Positions 39,941-49,672 are shown, counted from the stretch's first letter. The stretch: DNA of 64,000 nt from Spirosoma telluris (GCA_003259005.1 QLII01000004.1:37755-101754); one strand, 5' to 3'. Numbers and translations: made by a program. Notes: a model not told the origin generated them from the sequence alone.

Positions 39941-40513
39941 TCATTTTTCAATGGGTACAACGGGATTTGCTTCCTGGCTTCTAAGCATATGTTTACTCAA
40001 TTCATCTACCAAAAAGTGTAGCAAACCAGGTCTATTCTTTGCTGCATCAGGAAATTGCTGACCGTGCTTCTCTATCGACTTGTGCAATAAGGCCGTCATA
40101 CGCAGGCTTAGTTGAGCTTTTGGGTTGGTCATATACCAGCGGTATAGATTCTGCTAGGCTTCGTCCGTTTGCCATTGCCTGGCGTAGGTTAGTAGATAAA
40201 GGTGCATACGTTGAGCTGACTGGGTAGGTTCAGCCATGGTTTTGATTTGATCCGCAAGAACAGCATCCATTTGGTTGAAATAACCCTGTACATACGCTTC
40301 TAACAACCCAGTCAAGCTACGGAAGTATAAATAGATGAGACGCCTGCTAAGTCCGGCTCTTGCCGCAACGCTTGTCACCGTTAATTTTTCGATACCTCGC
40401 TCAGCAATCAGTTCTGCGGTCGCCCGCAGTAGGTTATTCATCGTCAGGTGGCGATTATGTACATTACGAGCGCTTGTTTCTGGCTCTCCAGATTTAGTAT
40501 CGTCAGTAACCAT
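39941..40513 (-). pseudogene. TetR-family regulator with an in-frame amber codon
   Basis: The N-terminal HTH is clear: NNLLRATAELIAERGIEKL, VTSVAARAGLSRRLIYLYF. The frame stops at TAG (40154-40156) after RQWQTDEA, but the same frame continues as QNLYRWYMTNPKAQLSLRM to 39941. The total is 190 codons, the usual TetR length. One base change (TAG from TGG) explains it, so this is probably a nonsense mutation or a substitution error. The HTH half alone could still bind DNA without ligand control. Confidence 0.7.
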
Positions 40514-40544
40514 TTTTAGATGTGGAACTGTTTGTCAACGTTTT

Positions 40545-40620
40545 GAGATTAAAAATTAACGTTAATTAATATGTTAATTAGCATGTTAAATTTCATGTTT
40601 AAAGTAATGTTAAACCATGC
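40545..40620. repeat. AT-rich direct repeats downstream of the partition genes
   Basis: Variants of ATGTTAA(A/T)TT recur (ATGTTAATTAG, ATGTTAAATTTC, ATGTTTAAAGT, ATGTTAAACC) in about 75 bases. Similar units recur at 40914-40995 and 41640-42130, on both sides of parA. This is the layout of a plasmid centromere or partition operator. Confidence 0.5.
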
Positions 40621-40913
40621 TGTTTTTGCTCGCGCTTTATTTTCTCAAGAATCGCTTCAATGACCCAGTCATGTACACTTATAGGAATCTTACGTCGGCT
40701 CGGGCGTTTATCCCGTAACTCTTTTATAGCACTCATTTCTTTGAGCGTCAAAACAAGTTTAAGGCTTTTCGTACCGCCTGATACCGAATCCTCCTCTCCC
40801 CTATCTGTTGGCTTCCCACCCTTATTTATGAATTGCTGTATTTTCTTTTCTGACACAGCTTTTGGCTGTGTTTCCGGCTTAGAGCGCTCATCCGGTACTT
40901 TTGTTATAGCCAT
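40599..40913 (-). CDS. small basic protein, putative ParB-type partition partner
   Basis: This 104-residue protein has a disordered, charged N-terminus (MAITKVPDERSKPETQPK) and a C-terminal domain reading LKLVLTLKEMSAIKELRDK, RRKIPISVHDWVIEAILEK. It could be a ribbon-helix-helix or small HTH binder. It follows parA by 50 bases on the same strand, with similar AT repeats between and around. Small centromere-binding proteins in that position are normal for type Ib-like partition systems. Assignment by context. Confidence 0.55.
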   Translation of the reverse strand: MAITKVPDERSKPETQPKAVSEKKIQQFINKGGKPTDRGEEDSVSGGTKSLKLVLTLKEMSAIKELRDKRPSRRKIPISVHDWVIEAILEKIKREQKQHGLTLL

Positions 40914-40963
40914 ATAATGACGTTAATTTTGGTGTCTAAATTAATGCTAATTTTAACATGTTT

Positions 40964-41640
40964 TTAAGCATTTAAATTGACGTTAATTTTAACATCAATT
41001 TTTTCCATTATTCGATTGAATAACTGGTTTATCTCACTGACGGCCTTTTCATCAACAGGTAGTCCCTCTATAACGCTTAGGCCATTTGATGCTGTATTGG
41101 CAAAGCTTTTCCGACTGACAATAGCAGGGAATATGTAGTCAATCACAGTACTTTCTCCCAGCAACTCAGCGGAGTCTTTATTGTCGGACCCCTTTGGTCT
41201 GCTCGGTTCAGGATCGAAAAGGCATGCAGCTTGTCTGGCTTAATAGACCGCACTTCCTTAACAAGATTCTCAACGTCCGCTATTGTCCAAAGATCAAAAC
41301 TGCGTGGATTGAACGGAACCAGATAAACGTCAGAGACAGAAAGAGCAGCGCGTTGACTCGTGGTATCACGACCTCCTGTATCAATCACAATGTGGTCAAA
41401 CTTGGGTTTGAATTTCAGGACCTGTTGGCGAACAGCATCACCTGTTAAAATAGTCGCTGTGTAGCCGCTGTTCCCTTTGGTATTGTGCTCACGCCATTTC
41501 GTAAATTTTGTGGCGGTTTCCTGCTCGTCAGCGTCTACCAGAAGGACATCGAATCCTTGTTTAGAAAGCCAGACTGTCAGATTGGTTGCAATTGTGCTTT
41601 TCCCGCTTCCCCCTTTGATACCGCCTACGGTGAATATCAT
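40964..41640 (-). CDS. parA: ParA-family partition ATPase, frameshifted
   Basis: The deviant Walker A is at 9-16 (KGGSGKST) in MIFTVGGIKGGSGKSTIA, with LLVDADEQETAT and HIVIDTGGRDT as Walker A' and B. The frame ends early at 41143. With one extra G in the GGGG run near 41190 it continues as SDNKDSAELLGESTVIDYI to 40964 (225 residues). ParA uses ATP to move plasmid copies apart on the nucleoid. It is followed by its likely partner and flanked by AT-rich repeats. Confidence 0.85.
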
Positions 41641-42222
41641 ATATTTATTGCTGATTTAGGTGGTTATTTTACTGTCAAATATAATGTTAAAAATAACCTT
41701 AAATAAAATGCTAGATTAGAAGTCAGATTTAATGTTAAAAATTAGGCTAAATTTAGTGTCATTTTTAACATTAAATTTTATCTTAAAATTGCTGTTGTTC
41801 TGCACCTCGTTGCTATGCTAGTGGCAGTGTAACAAACGGATTGATATTAAATGAAGGCTTGAACAATAGGGGAGGGGGATTACAATTGGCTTAAGGGTAT
41901 TCCATGCATATCGATGTTTGAGCTGATCCTGCCCAAGAGAATGAAGCATAACCTGTAGCGCTGATGCGAGTTTGCCTTGTCAAATATACTGTTAAATTTA
42001 ACTGTAAGAAAGATATTAAATATGATGTAAAATTTGACGTTATAATTGACAGTAAAATCTAATTGTAATTAATTGATATACAAATATTTACACTAGTATG
42101 ACAGGTAAAAATAGCTTCATTTTTGATGTTAAATAGCTAGACAACTATTTGCAAAAATAACTAAATTGCTACCTATCTTTTAGGTAGCAATACGTTTACA
42201 AATCAAATCGATACTGAGCATA
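41641..42222. repeat. AT-rich region with scattered GTTAAA-type repeats upstream of parA
   Basis: Both orientations of TGTTAAA-like words recur many times: AATGTTAAAAATAAC, TTTAATGTTAAAAATTAG, TTTTTAACATTAAATTTT, CTGTTAAATTTAACTG and TGATGTTAAATAG. They lie upstream of parA and probably form the centromere or the partition operator. A less repetitive middle part (about 41800-41960) has no ORF. The promoter of the gene at 42223 also lies here. Confidence 0.5.
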
Positions 42223-42543
42223 ATGAGTGATCTTAGACCCTTTTTAGCATCTGTAGTTTATCATGACCAGGACCGTGACATGTGGTCAACTGGTCATCAT
42301 AAAGTAGCGATCCTTGCGTCAAGCGCAGGTAGCGAGATTGATGCTATTATTGATGAGTTATTTCCTGATGGGATAGTGAAGGTCATTGACGTTGAAGAAT
42401 CTACCTATGAGGAACATGAAGCTATCTTTAGGATAATTCATGCGGAATCGTGTGAGGAAACAGGTAACCATGAACCCTTTAATAAAAACCTATATAAACC
42501 GTTCCAGCTCAAATCCTCTGGAGCAATTCGGGCAGTAAAATAA
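42223..42543 (+). CDS. hypothetical protein (106 aa)
   Basis: This intact 106-residue acidic ORF reads MSDLRPFLASVVYHDQDRD, IDAIIDELFPDGIVKVIDVEES and EAIFRIIHAESCEETGNH. No family recognised, no membrane segment. Codon use and composition look genuine. It precedes the small ORF at 42562 and the recombinase locus. Confidence 0.55.
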   Translation: MSDLRPFLASVVYHDQDRDMWSTGHHKVAILASSAGSEIDAIIDELFPDGIVKVIDVEESTYEEHEAIFRIIHAESCEETGNHEPFNKNLYKPFQLKSSGAIRAVK

Positions 42544-42561
42544 ATCCAACGAAGTAATCCT

Positions 42562-42723
42562 ATGAGTACTTTATCCGATTCAACCAGAAACGATCTTCGA
42601 CGTATCAGTGGCGAATTATCCCGATTATCATTTGAACTCTTAACTGTCGCGGGTCTCTGCTAGGATGACGAAGATGAGATTCACTATAAGCGGATAAGCG
42701 AGGCAATAGACTTGGTGGACTAA
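42562..42723 (+). CDS. small ORF (53 aa) with an in-frame amber codon
   Basis: ATG at 42562 opens MSTLSDSTRNDLRRISGELS, then meets TAG at 42661-42663, after which the same frame continues as DDEDEIHYKRISEAIDLVD to TAA. The halves make a coherent acidic helical peptide, suggesting one substitution. It may be an antitoxin-like or regulatory peptide. Low certainty. Confidence 0.35.
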
Positions 42724-42881
42724 AACTGGGCAATAGTTGGCCAACATTATACCTAACGAACCTGAGGAGAAGTTGAACTAATAGAAGAGACAGAAGTTTA
42801 ATCTTGTTCCTACTTATTTTACATACCTTAAACGTCCGTTCAACGAATGTAAAATGTTAGGGAAATTTGTATATTTGGCTG

Positions 42882-43303
42882 GTGAACTACTGTATACAAC
42901 CCGAACAGCTCGACATCGTATCTTATAAGGAGTTAATCGAACAACTAGCGATTTGCTGGGTACGAGCCAATCTTCCTGCCTCATTCAATATGAAGGTGAG
43001 CAATTAGCTAAACCCACAACTTACTTATACCTCAACTACCAGCAAATGATTGGCGACTTGCTTCTTACGACTCAAAGCCCCGAACGGACAGAAAGCATTG
43101 TTAAGGCAGTCATTAATCAGGCAATAGCCTTGGGTAAGTCATCGCATTGGGTGGAGCAGGAACTCAAATTCGAGGGGATGCTCGATGGAGCCGACCGAGC
43201 GGATTTTTTACGGCTGGAGTTGGAGCAGGCTGATGTGGTTGATGATACGCTACTCGATATATACAACGAACGGATTAACAGATTAACTGAATATGGCTAC
43301 TAG
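42882..43303 (+). CDS. hypothetical protein overlapping the recombinase start, frameshifted
   Basis: The joined product begins near a GTG at 42882 (VNYCIQPEQLDIVSYKEL), continues EQLAICWVRANLPASFNMK and, after one extra A near 42991, GEQLAKPTTYLYLNYQQM, WVEQELKFEGML and LEQADVVDDTLLDIYNERI to 43303. About 140 acidic residues. Its stop overlaps the recombinase ATG by 11 bases, so the two are coupled. The other recombinase locus (2492-4103) has the same small-gene-then-recombinase layout. Confidence 0.5.
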
Positions 43304-43973
43304 CGGATATTCTAAGGAGACGTCGCGCATAACTTATGTAGCTTATTACCGGGTGTCAACCAAAAAACAGGGTGAATCTGGTTTAGGACTTGAAGCACAA
43401 CGCACGTCGGTAGCTGGTTTTGTAAAAGGGGCAATCATTGCTGAGTTTACCGAAGTGGAATCTGGGAAACGGGACCAGCGCGAACAACTGGTACTGGCTA
43501 TTGACCAGGCTAAGAAAAGCGGTGCTATTCTTGTAATTGCCAAACTTGACCGCTTAAGTCGAAATGCCAGCTTCATCTTTGCGTTGCGTGATTCAGGGGT
43601 GAACTTTCAATGCGTCGATATCCCAGAAGCCAATACATTGACCATTGGTATATTTGCTACATTGGCCCAACATGAACGGGAACTAATCAGCCAACGTACA
43701 AAAGCAGCTTTGGATGCAAAACGAGCCCAAGGAGTGAAATTGGGAAAGCCCGAAAATTTAACGGCCGAGGCTCAGGCAAAGGGGGTTGCAGGAAATGTTC
43801 GTCGAGCCGCTTCAAACGAGAACAACCGGCGAGCGTCCTCGATGATTGCCTTGATGCGCCTGGCAGGAAAGAACTATTCGGAGATTGCGCTTGAATTGAA
43901 TAAATCCGGTTTCCGAACGGCAAAGGGTGGCCAATTTCAGGCAACACAGGTAATACGGTTAGAGAAACGATAA
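43293..43973 (+). CDS. serine recombinase / resolvase
   Basis: This intact 226-residue protein has the catalytic Ser22 in YYRVSTKKQGESGLGLEAQ, then LVIAKLDRLSRNASF, IFATLAQHERELISQRTKAAL, and an HTH at the C-terminus (NYSEIALELNKSGFRTAKGG). It is the same subfamily as the frameshifted copy at 2492-3221. On a plasmid next to rep and par it most likely resolves multimers or inverts/integrates DNA. The target site was not found. Confidence 0.9.
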   Translation: MATSGYSKETSRITYVAYYRVSTKKQGESGLGLEAQRTSVAGFVKGAIIAEFTEVESGKRDQREQLVLAIDQAKKSGAILVIAKLDRLSRNASFIFALRDSGVNFQCVDIPEANTLTIGIFATLAQHERELISQRTKAALDAKRAQGVKLGKPENLTAEAQAKGVAGNVRRAASNENNRRASSMIALMRLAGKNYSEIALELNKSGFRTAKGGQFQATQVIRLEKR

Positions 43974-44258
43974 CTTATTCATTCGTGGCTATTAAGTCAA
44001 CCTGAATTAGATTCAGTATACTGTTTAATTAATGATATATTGTTTAACTACTGAGACTAATTTTATACTGGATGTGCATGCATCTCACCTAGCAACCACG
44101 AACCTATTAATCGATTCGATAACGTTATACGAACACTTTTCGATTCATTCTATTTGTACTTAGAAGTAAACTGAAAATATAGTTTATAAGTATAATCTTA
44201 CGATTAATTAATATTATAATCTATAAAATTTAAGTAAAATAATCTATGTATTTTTACC

Positions 44259-44921
44259 CTATAACTCATCATTAAATTTATATAAAGTAAATAAAAAAGT
44301 TGTAAAACTATATTCTTTATAAAAGTAACTAATAAGCCCAGGCTTATTAAAAAATATGTGTTGTTTACTTACAACAGTTAAAGCAAAGTGATTGATATCG
44401 GTATATTTACCCTTTAATAAATTCTTATTATAAATACATTTTTTGTGTTTACTTTCAATATACTCTTGCAATAAAATAAATGAGTACCTACTACAAGGAG
44501 AAATAATTGAATCAATTGTGTCACCACTTTTACACTCAAAATATGCAAATCCAAAATCTTTATCATCTACGCAGATAGAAAAATAACAATAATTAGATTC
44601 TTCTGAATCTATGAAAAAAGTTTCTACAAAGACTAATAAAGTAATATTATTTAAAAATACGAACATGGTAACATTTTCTAATATTATATCTAACCAATCA
44701 TTTTTCCATGCATTATAAAATACAGTATCAATACTTGGCATAAAATATAGCTTGTTTACCTCTGGTTTATAACAGCAAAAAGCCAAAAAAGCATCAGTAT
44801 CGTAGAACATAATCAAGGTTATTTTGTTATTACTTTCTTTAACTCTAATAAGAGTAATAATATCCAACATATAATTATTTAAAATAATAATATCTTCTTC
44901 TGATAAAGCATATGTTTTCAA
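44259..44921 (-). CDS. hypothetical protein (220 aa), AT-rich
   Basis: This intact 220-residue ORF is rich in Phe, Tyr and Asp with beta-like alternation: EEDIIILNNYMLDIITL, MFYDTDAFLAFCC and IDSIISPCSRYSFILLQEY. No family recognised, no clear signal peptide. It is the last gene of a minus-strand AT-rich cluster with the HEXXH protein upstream. Confidence 0.55.
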   Translation of the reverse strand: MKTYALSEEDIIILNNYMLDIITLIRVKESNNKITLIMFYDTDAFLAFCCYKPEVNKLYFMPSIDTVFYNAWKNDWLDIILENVTMFVFLNNITLLVFVETFFIDSEESNYCYFSICVDDKDFGFAYFECKSGDTIDSIISPCSRYSFILLQEYIESKHKKCIYNKNLLKGKYTDINHFALTVVSKQHIFFNKPGLISYFYKEYSFTTFLFTLYKFNDEL

Positions 44922-45027
44922 TAAAATATTTTTATCAATTGTTTCAATAATTAATATGGATTGCTGATAAAAAAAAACTCCATATTAGTTTTATTTATAA
45001 AATCTGGCGAATCGATTATTGTACAAT

Positions 45028-45974
45028 TTAATATTTCATTAGAAAAACAACGATTTCGTCTTCTAGCATTATAGGAAGTATATAATCGATTTTTTCTTTC
45101 TTATCTACGAAAAATAAAGATTGATTATTTTTTTTGAACAGTTTAATGTATTTCTTGTAAAGAGACTTCCCTAAATCATTAAGTTCAGTTAATTTAACTG
45201 TAGATAGATTTGCGCGATCAAATATCAAATAGAACTCTTCATAAAGATAGCTAAATAGAGCTCCTGAAAATTCTTTATCATCTTTTTGGATTGAGTAAAG
45301 CTAACTAAATCATTGTGTTGTGTATCAAAGTCATATGTATCAATAAGAAACTTTTTAATTATAGAAAGTAAAAATTCGGAGGAAAGGTTACTTTTTAAAA
45401 ATAATAACCTTTTGTATGGAAGGTCATTTTCATTTATTTGTGAAGGTTTAAACTTATATAATCCTCCAGATGCCAATAAATAAATACTTTTACTTTGTAA
45501 TGAAATAATTGACATTACTATCAATGTAATGCTTTTCAAAAAAATAGATGGCAAACCTTCGACCAATAAATTTCCCTGATTATAATATGCTAAATAATCT
45601 TTATTATCCTTTAATAAAGATTCCAAGCCTTCCACACCATAATCGTAATTAGATTTTTCAATAGAATTCCATGTAGCACATATTTCATGAACTACTTTAC
45701 ATTTGCTAACTAATATATTAAGCTTACTTCTATATACTACTTCATTTTTTAATTTAAAACTGATTAAGTAGGCATAAAACTTCATTATAATGCCATATAT
45801 AGAAGTATAGTTTAAAACATGATGAGTAAACTCATGACTGCTGATAATGTAATCGTGAATACCATTGGAGTCAGTGAGTGTTGGATAAATATAACTGTTA
45901 ATTTGGGTATTGGCACCCATTATAGTATCATTATCCATTAATAGACTTAATTGTATATCATCATTTTTAAACAT
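45028..45974 (-). CDS. putative HEXXH zinc metallopeptidase, frameshifted
   Basis: HEFTH at 47-51 (IISSHEFTHHVLNY) is a zincin motif. Downstream Glu residues such as in CKVVHEICATW could supply the third ligand. One extra A in the AAAAA run near 45290 joins the N-terminal part to SGALFSYLYEEFYLIFDRAN and the end at 45028 (about 316 residues). Hydrophobic stretches (ITLIVMSIISL) suggest membrane contact. It starts seven bases after the membrane protein upstream. Confidence 0.55.
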
Positions 45975-45981
45975 AAATTTT

Positions 45982-46467
45982 TCAATAAAATGTTATCTTA
46001 AATTTCCTGTTATTCTTATCTAAGATCTTATACTTTCCCTTTTTGTTGTCTACAGCAACTCCTGCCAGAACCAACTTATCTATAAAATCCTTAAAATCAA
46101 TTTCACTTATTTCTTTTTTGATTTTTTTAGGTAAACTATTATACCAATCCTCTGTAGTTTCAAATTTTCTCCTATTTTTTTTAATAGGGAGCTTTAATAA
46201 AATCTCTTCTTCTTTTCTTGTAATTTCAACGTTTTCAATATCAAACAACATAGGTAGTACAGTTGGAAGAATAATTGACGATAAATTTTCGTTTAATTCA
46301 AGATATAAAAATATAGATAGTAGTAAAGGAGCCACAATTGCAGTTTTTATTAAATTTTTTGTTATTACCACTTTCCAGCCATTAGTTTTATAATATAGAT
46401 CCGTAGAAATATTTCTACTCTTTGTTATGTAAATAAATTCATCTACAAAATATTGCTTATAGGTCAA
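45982..46467 (-). CDS. hypothetical membrane protein (161 aa)
   Basis: One or two hydrophobic segments (NLIKTAIVAPLLLSIFLYL, SIILPTVLPMLF) lie between a charged N-terminus and a long basic C-terminus (IKKNRRKFETTEDWYN). The start is TTG overlapping the TGA of the small ORF upstream (CCTTGACC), so the two are coupled. Unknown family. Likely works with the HEXXH protein seven bases downstream. Confidence 0.5.
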   Translation of the reverse strand: MTYKQYFVDEFIYITKSRNISTDLYYKTNGWKVVITKNLIKTAIVAPLLLSIFLYLELNENLSSIILPTVLPMLFDIENVEITRKEEEILLKLPIKKNRRKFETTEDWYNSLPKKIKKEISEIDFKDFIDKLVLAGVAVDNKKGKYKILDKNNRKFKITFY

Positions 46468-46583
46468 GGATAAAATACTTGGTCGCCTTTAGTTAATTCT
46501 TCCCAAAGCGCATCAAGGTAGTCAGGCGTTACAATAATCTCGTCAACATTATTTGGAATTATATAATCTATTGATTCTGCCAT
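46464..46583 (-). CDS. small acidic ORF (39 aa) leading the HEXXH cluster
   Basis: MAESIDYIIPNNVDEIIVTP, then DYLDALWEELTKGDQVFYP and TGA. It is too short for homology, but its TGA overlaps the next gene's TTG start. It could be a leader peptide or an immunity/antitoxin peptide. Confidence 0.4.
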   Translation of the reverse strand: MAESIDYIIPNNVDEIIVTPDYLDALWEELTKGDQVFYP

Positions 46584-46879
46584 AGCTAAATAATAGTAGA
46601 GAAAATATAATTACGATAACTGTTATGTAGAGCGTAATGGGAAATTAGATGTGGTCAAGAGTTGAATGCTTAATGTCAGATGGTTTAGCGATACCAGCTT
46701 GATTGACTTCTACAACTCTCCGTTTTAAGTGAAGTAGCTTCTTAGTACACATGATAGCTGTTGTAAACTATAAGCTTAGTGATTTATTGTACTTAGAAAT
46801 CAGCAGCCCAAGGTAATTTGTAGAATGCTGGATATCTCTTTTATTCGATAGATCATGCCAGTCAAAAGTACAGAAATGG
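46584..46879. other. intergenic stretch
   Basis: About 300 bases between the HEXXH cluster and rep. It should hold the promoter of the cluster. No strong repeat or RNA seen. Confidence 0.35.
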
Positions 46880-47948
46880 CTAACTTTTACTCTTGTCGAC
46901 TACAACCGCTAATATGCTCCCGATTTGCTTAGGCTCCTTACTCCGGTCTCCATCAGTGTGAACAACTGGAGCCTTTTTCGTGGTTGCTTTCCCAAAACCC
47001 AGCGATTGAGCGATATAAGCCGTAGGATTCTTAATGTCTCGCTTCTCGTGGTAAATCTCTGTGTGGATGCGGATAAACGTATCCATCAGCTCCGTGTCTT
47101 CTAGAATCTGATTCTGTTGCTTCTTCGTGAACTTGTAATTCTGAATTAAGTTACGGGCTATGGCGCAACTTCATGTGGTTGCATGGTCTTCGCTAGTAGC
47201 AGATCTGCCTCCACATCATCATTGATCAGATCCTGAGCGGATTTTACTTCAAAGCGTAATTCTACAACTCCTTTTCCCACCTTTTTAGACGGTGTAAAGT
47301 CGAAGTGTAAATTCACTTTCTGTAGCATCTCCTGCTGGGCTACCAGCAACGCCTTTCGCTTGAAATCAAAGTAGTCATGCTCAGGTGGATAATTGAGTGC
47401 CTCACGTAGCTTACTAACCTCGTAAGTGAAGACTTTTTGCCCCCGTCCATAGAACATCATAATGATCTCATACATCCTCTGTGCATAAATGGAGGACAGG
47501 GAGAGCATCAGCTTTAAACTGTAGCTTGTATACCGTTTACCTAATTCGACAAAGGCAGGTACAACATCAGAGAGCATCAGGAGCTCGAGATATCGCTTCC
47601 CCTGGAGTTTTGTGTTCCGAACACGTGGAAAAGGAACGATGTAGTCGAATTTGTGTTCTTGGGATTGGAAAAGTCCTGATAAACAATGCGTTTGGTATTG
47701 AGCGTACTGGCTGCAGCGGATATTTTACTATGGTGATTATCTGTCAGTTCAGCATATGGAATCAGTAAGGTAACATTTTGTCCCCTCTGCCAGGTAAGCG
47801 CAACATGCCGTAATTGATTGATAGCCAATACGACTATCTTTTTTTCCATTTCTGTAAACTCCTGCTTACTCTCTGTTATCAGATTAGGTTGATAATTATT
47901 CTTACGGGGTTCAAACGCAATTTGTAGTTGCTCATTCTGAATATCCAT
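46880..47948 (-). CDS. RepB-like (Rep_3) plasmid replication initiator, two frameshifts
   Basis: Joined, the protein is about 355 residues. The winged-helix 1 region has TEMEKKIVVLAINQL and YAELTDNHHSKISAAA, then EHKFDYIVPFPRVRN, YSLKLMLSLSSIYAQRMYEI and EALNYPPEHDYFDFKRKAL. The C-terminus reads NLIQNYKFTKKQQNQILED and KNPTAYIAQSLGFGKA. One extra A near 47668 and one base near 47156 restore it. It faces away from an iteron array 40 bases upstream, which it should bind to open the origin. Confidence 0.85.
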
Positions 47949-47984
47949 GTAAAAGGCTGGGTGGCTGAAGGAATAAAAGTAACA

Positions 47985-48385
47985 ATAATAAACCGACTTT
48001 GGAATAGCTAGGTCGGTTTTCTATGTAGACAACTCCCCCCAAAAGTCGGTTTCTTCTTAAGCATCTTTTTGGTATTGTAACTAATAAACAACTAATGATA
48101 CTTAAATAAATTAAGAAAACGATATGAGCTTTATTTGATTAGATTTTATGTAAGCACTATTAAATTTTTAGTATATTATAGGTGATTGAATAAATTCGTA
48201 AAAGGGCCAATTTTAGAAAACCGACTTTACTAATATCAAAGTCGGTTTTCTAAGGCTACAACTCCCCCAAAAGTCGGTTTTCTTCCCCCTAAAAGTCGGT
48301 TTTCTAGAGCCTATAACTCCCCCAAAAGTCGGTATAGCTCCCCCCAAAAGTCGGTTTTCTTCCCCCCAAAAGTCGGTTTTCTCCT
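47985..48385. repeat. iteron array, plasmid replication origin
   Basis: A unit close to CCCCCAAAAGTCGGTTTTCT recurs at about 48030, 48265, 48286, 48320, 48340 and 48362, with partial copies near 48013 and 48236, and inverted copies near 47990 and 48217. Two clusters are separated by an AT-rich spacer (about 48060-48210) suited to melting. Lying just upstream of the Rep_3 gene, this is a typical iteron oriV with copy-number control. Confidence 0.9.
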
Positions 48386-48610
48386 TATAATTAATTGATA
48401 GTCTGGTATTTATGGGACCCTAAATCAATCAATCAAAAGAGTTTTCTTTGATAAATAATCAAAATTTGATATCTCAACCCTCGATAAGGTATTTAAAGAG
48501 AAAAAAATAAAATCAAAAAATGAATCAAAAGAGCGGAGGTTTTTAGTAAAAAAGGAAAGATAAACAGATATTTACCTTTAAGGGAAATTTAAAGCAAAAT
48601 TTAGACTACT
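48386..48610. other. AT-rich region beside the origin
   Basis: About 225 AT-rich bases between the iterons and the gene at 48611. It could be the origin unwinding region or simply the promoter. No ORF. Confidence 0.35.
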
Positions 48611-49327
48611 ATGGCCAAACGTTCTGACATGGCTCCTCTGGATGCCATCCGATTATTACTACAATCCTGTACAATGACTTTAGTACCTGTTACTCACCAG
48701 GTTAATATGCTACCTAAGGAAGATGATCTGGAGTATTATTTCGTGCCAATTGAGCATATGGCTATGTTTTTACCCTATTATCGACCTGGCCAGCCCTTCA
48801 AGAATATGAAACTGATTAATTTCGACCGACCCGCCATCTCACTGACTTTCTTTCCTAAGCATAAATACACCATTGACCGGGATGTCAAGCCGGATCAGGC
48901 ACAGGAAGTCTTACTGGAGCACCGGGATCAGTTATACAAACGCTCATTTATGGGCCAGCTTAGCCCTACTCAGGAAAAGGAATTACGGCACATCGATACG
49001 TTGCTGCGATCACTACGCCAATTTCCAGATAAGTTTAAAATCTGTATTTCGAATTACCATCATTACTACCGCTACTGGTATTGTTCATTCCGCTTTTTTG
49101 AAGATGAGGAAAGAACTAAAACGGGTACCAGTAATGAGCACATGCTCAAATACACAGAGAGTAGTGACCGACGTACAAAAGAGCCGGTTCTTAACGAGCG
49201 GCTGAATATCATTTTTGTAGATACTAAATACATTACTCGCCCTGTATCGTATGACAATAAGCTGATTGACCAAGAGCTGGAGACGTATCCAGATCGGATC
49301 GTATTTGGAAAGGAGCCCTGTATTTGA
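48611..49327 (+). CDS. hypothetical protein near the origin (238 aa)
   Basis: This intact 238-residue soluble protein is unknown. Visible features are MAKRSDMAPLDAIRLLLQS, IEHMAMFLPYYRPGQPF, a Tyr/His-rich YHHYYRYWYCSFRFFED, and a basic C-terminus. It diverges from rep across the origin, where plasmid backbone genes of unknown role often lie. Confidence 0.6.
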   Translation: MAKRSDMAPLDAIRLLLQSCTMTLVPVTHQVNMLPKEDDLEYYFVPIEHMAMFLPYYRPGQPFKNMKLINFDRPAISLTFFPKHKYTIDRDVKPDQAQEVLLEHRDQLYKRSFMGQLSPTQEKELRHIDTLLRSLRQFPDKFKICISNYHHYYRYWYCSFRFFEDEERTKTGTSNEHMLKYTESSDRRTKEPVLNERLNIIFVDTKYITRPVSYDNKLIDQELETYPDRIVFGKEPCI

Positions 49328-49627
49328 AGTCAGTAGAGTAAGAGATTTATAAAGCTGTAATCACAATTTTTGCGTCTAATTGCCTTAATGGGGTAGTTCT
49401 ATAGAAAAGTACGTCACGGGTACGGCATACCATCGCCGACCCGGATAACTCACGGTCCGCCGGTACAGTCATTTGAGAGAAAAATAGTCTCACAAACTCA
49501 AGCGCATCACTGAAAATTAGACTTTGATTCGTGAGATAACAATTTGAGATTGTGTATATCAAAAATTGATTCATACGGATGAGTTCGGTATATATTTCGC
49601 AAAACGGGCGTTTGTTGAGATGGATAG

Positions 49628-49664
49628 AAAACAGCCAACGCCATCGATGGCGCTGGCTGTTTTT
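49628..49664. terminator. bidirectional hairpin terminator
   Basis: AAAACAGCCA-CGCCAT and ATGGCG-TGGCTGTTTTT pair with one mismatch, giving A and T tracts at both ends. It lies nine bases after the permease stop on the minus strand and ends that operon. Confidence 0.8.
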
Positions 49665-49672
49665 CGAACGCT

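Noticed and set aside
48241..48385. Regularly spaced repeats that could suggest a CRISPR array
   Set aside because: Repeats are about 20 bases, spaced as near 20-mers with C-rich links, not 28-37-base repeats with unique spacers. They lie beside a Rep_3 gene, so iterons explain them.
49347..49574. A 75-codon minus-strand ORF near the permease end
   Set aside because: No protein-like pattern, no partner and no family. It lies in a non-coding gap next to a terminator.
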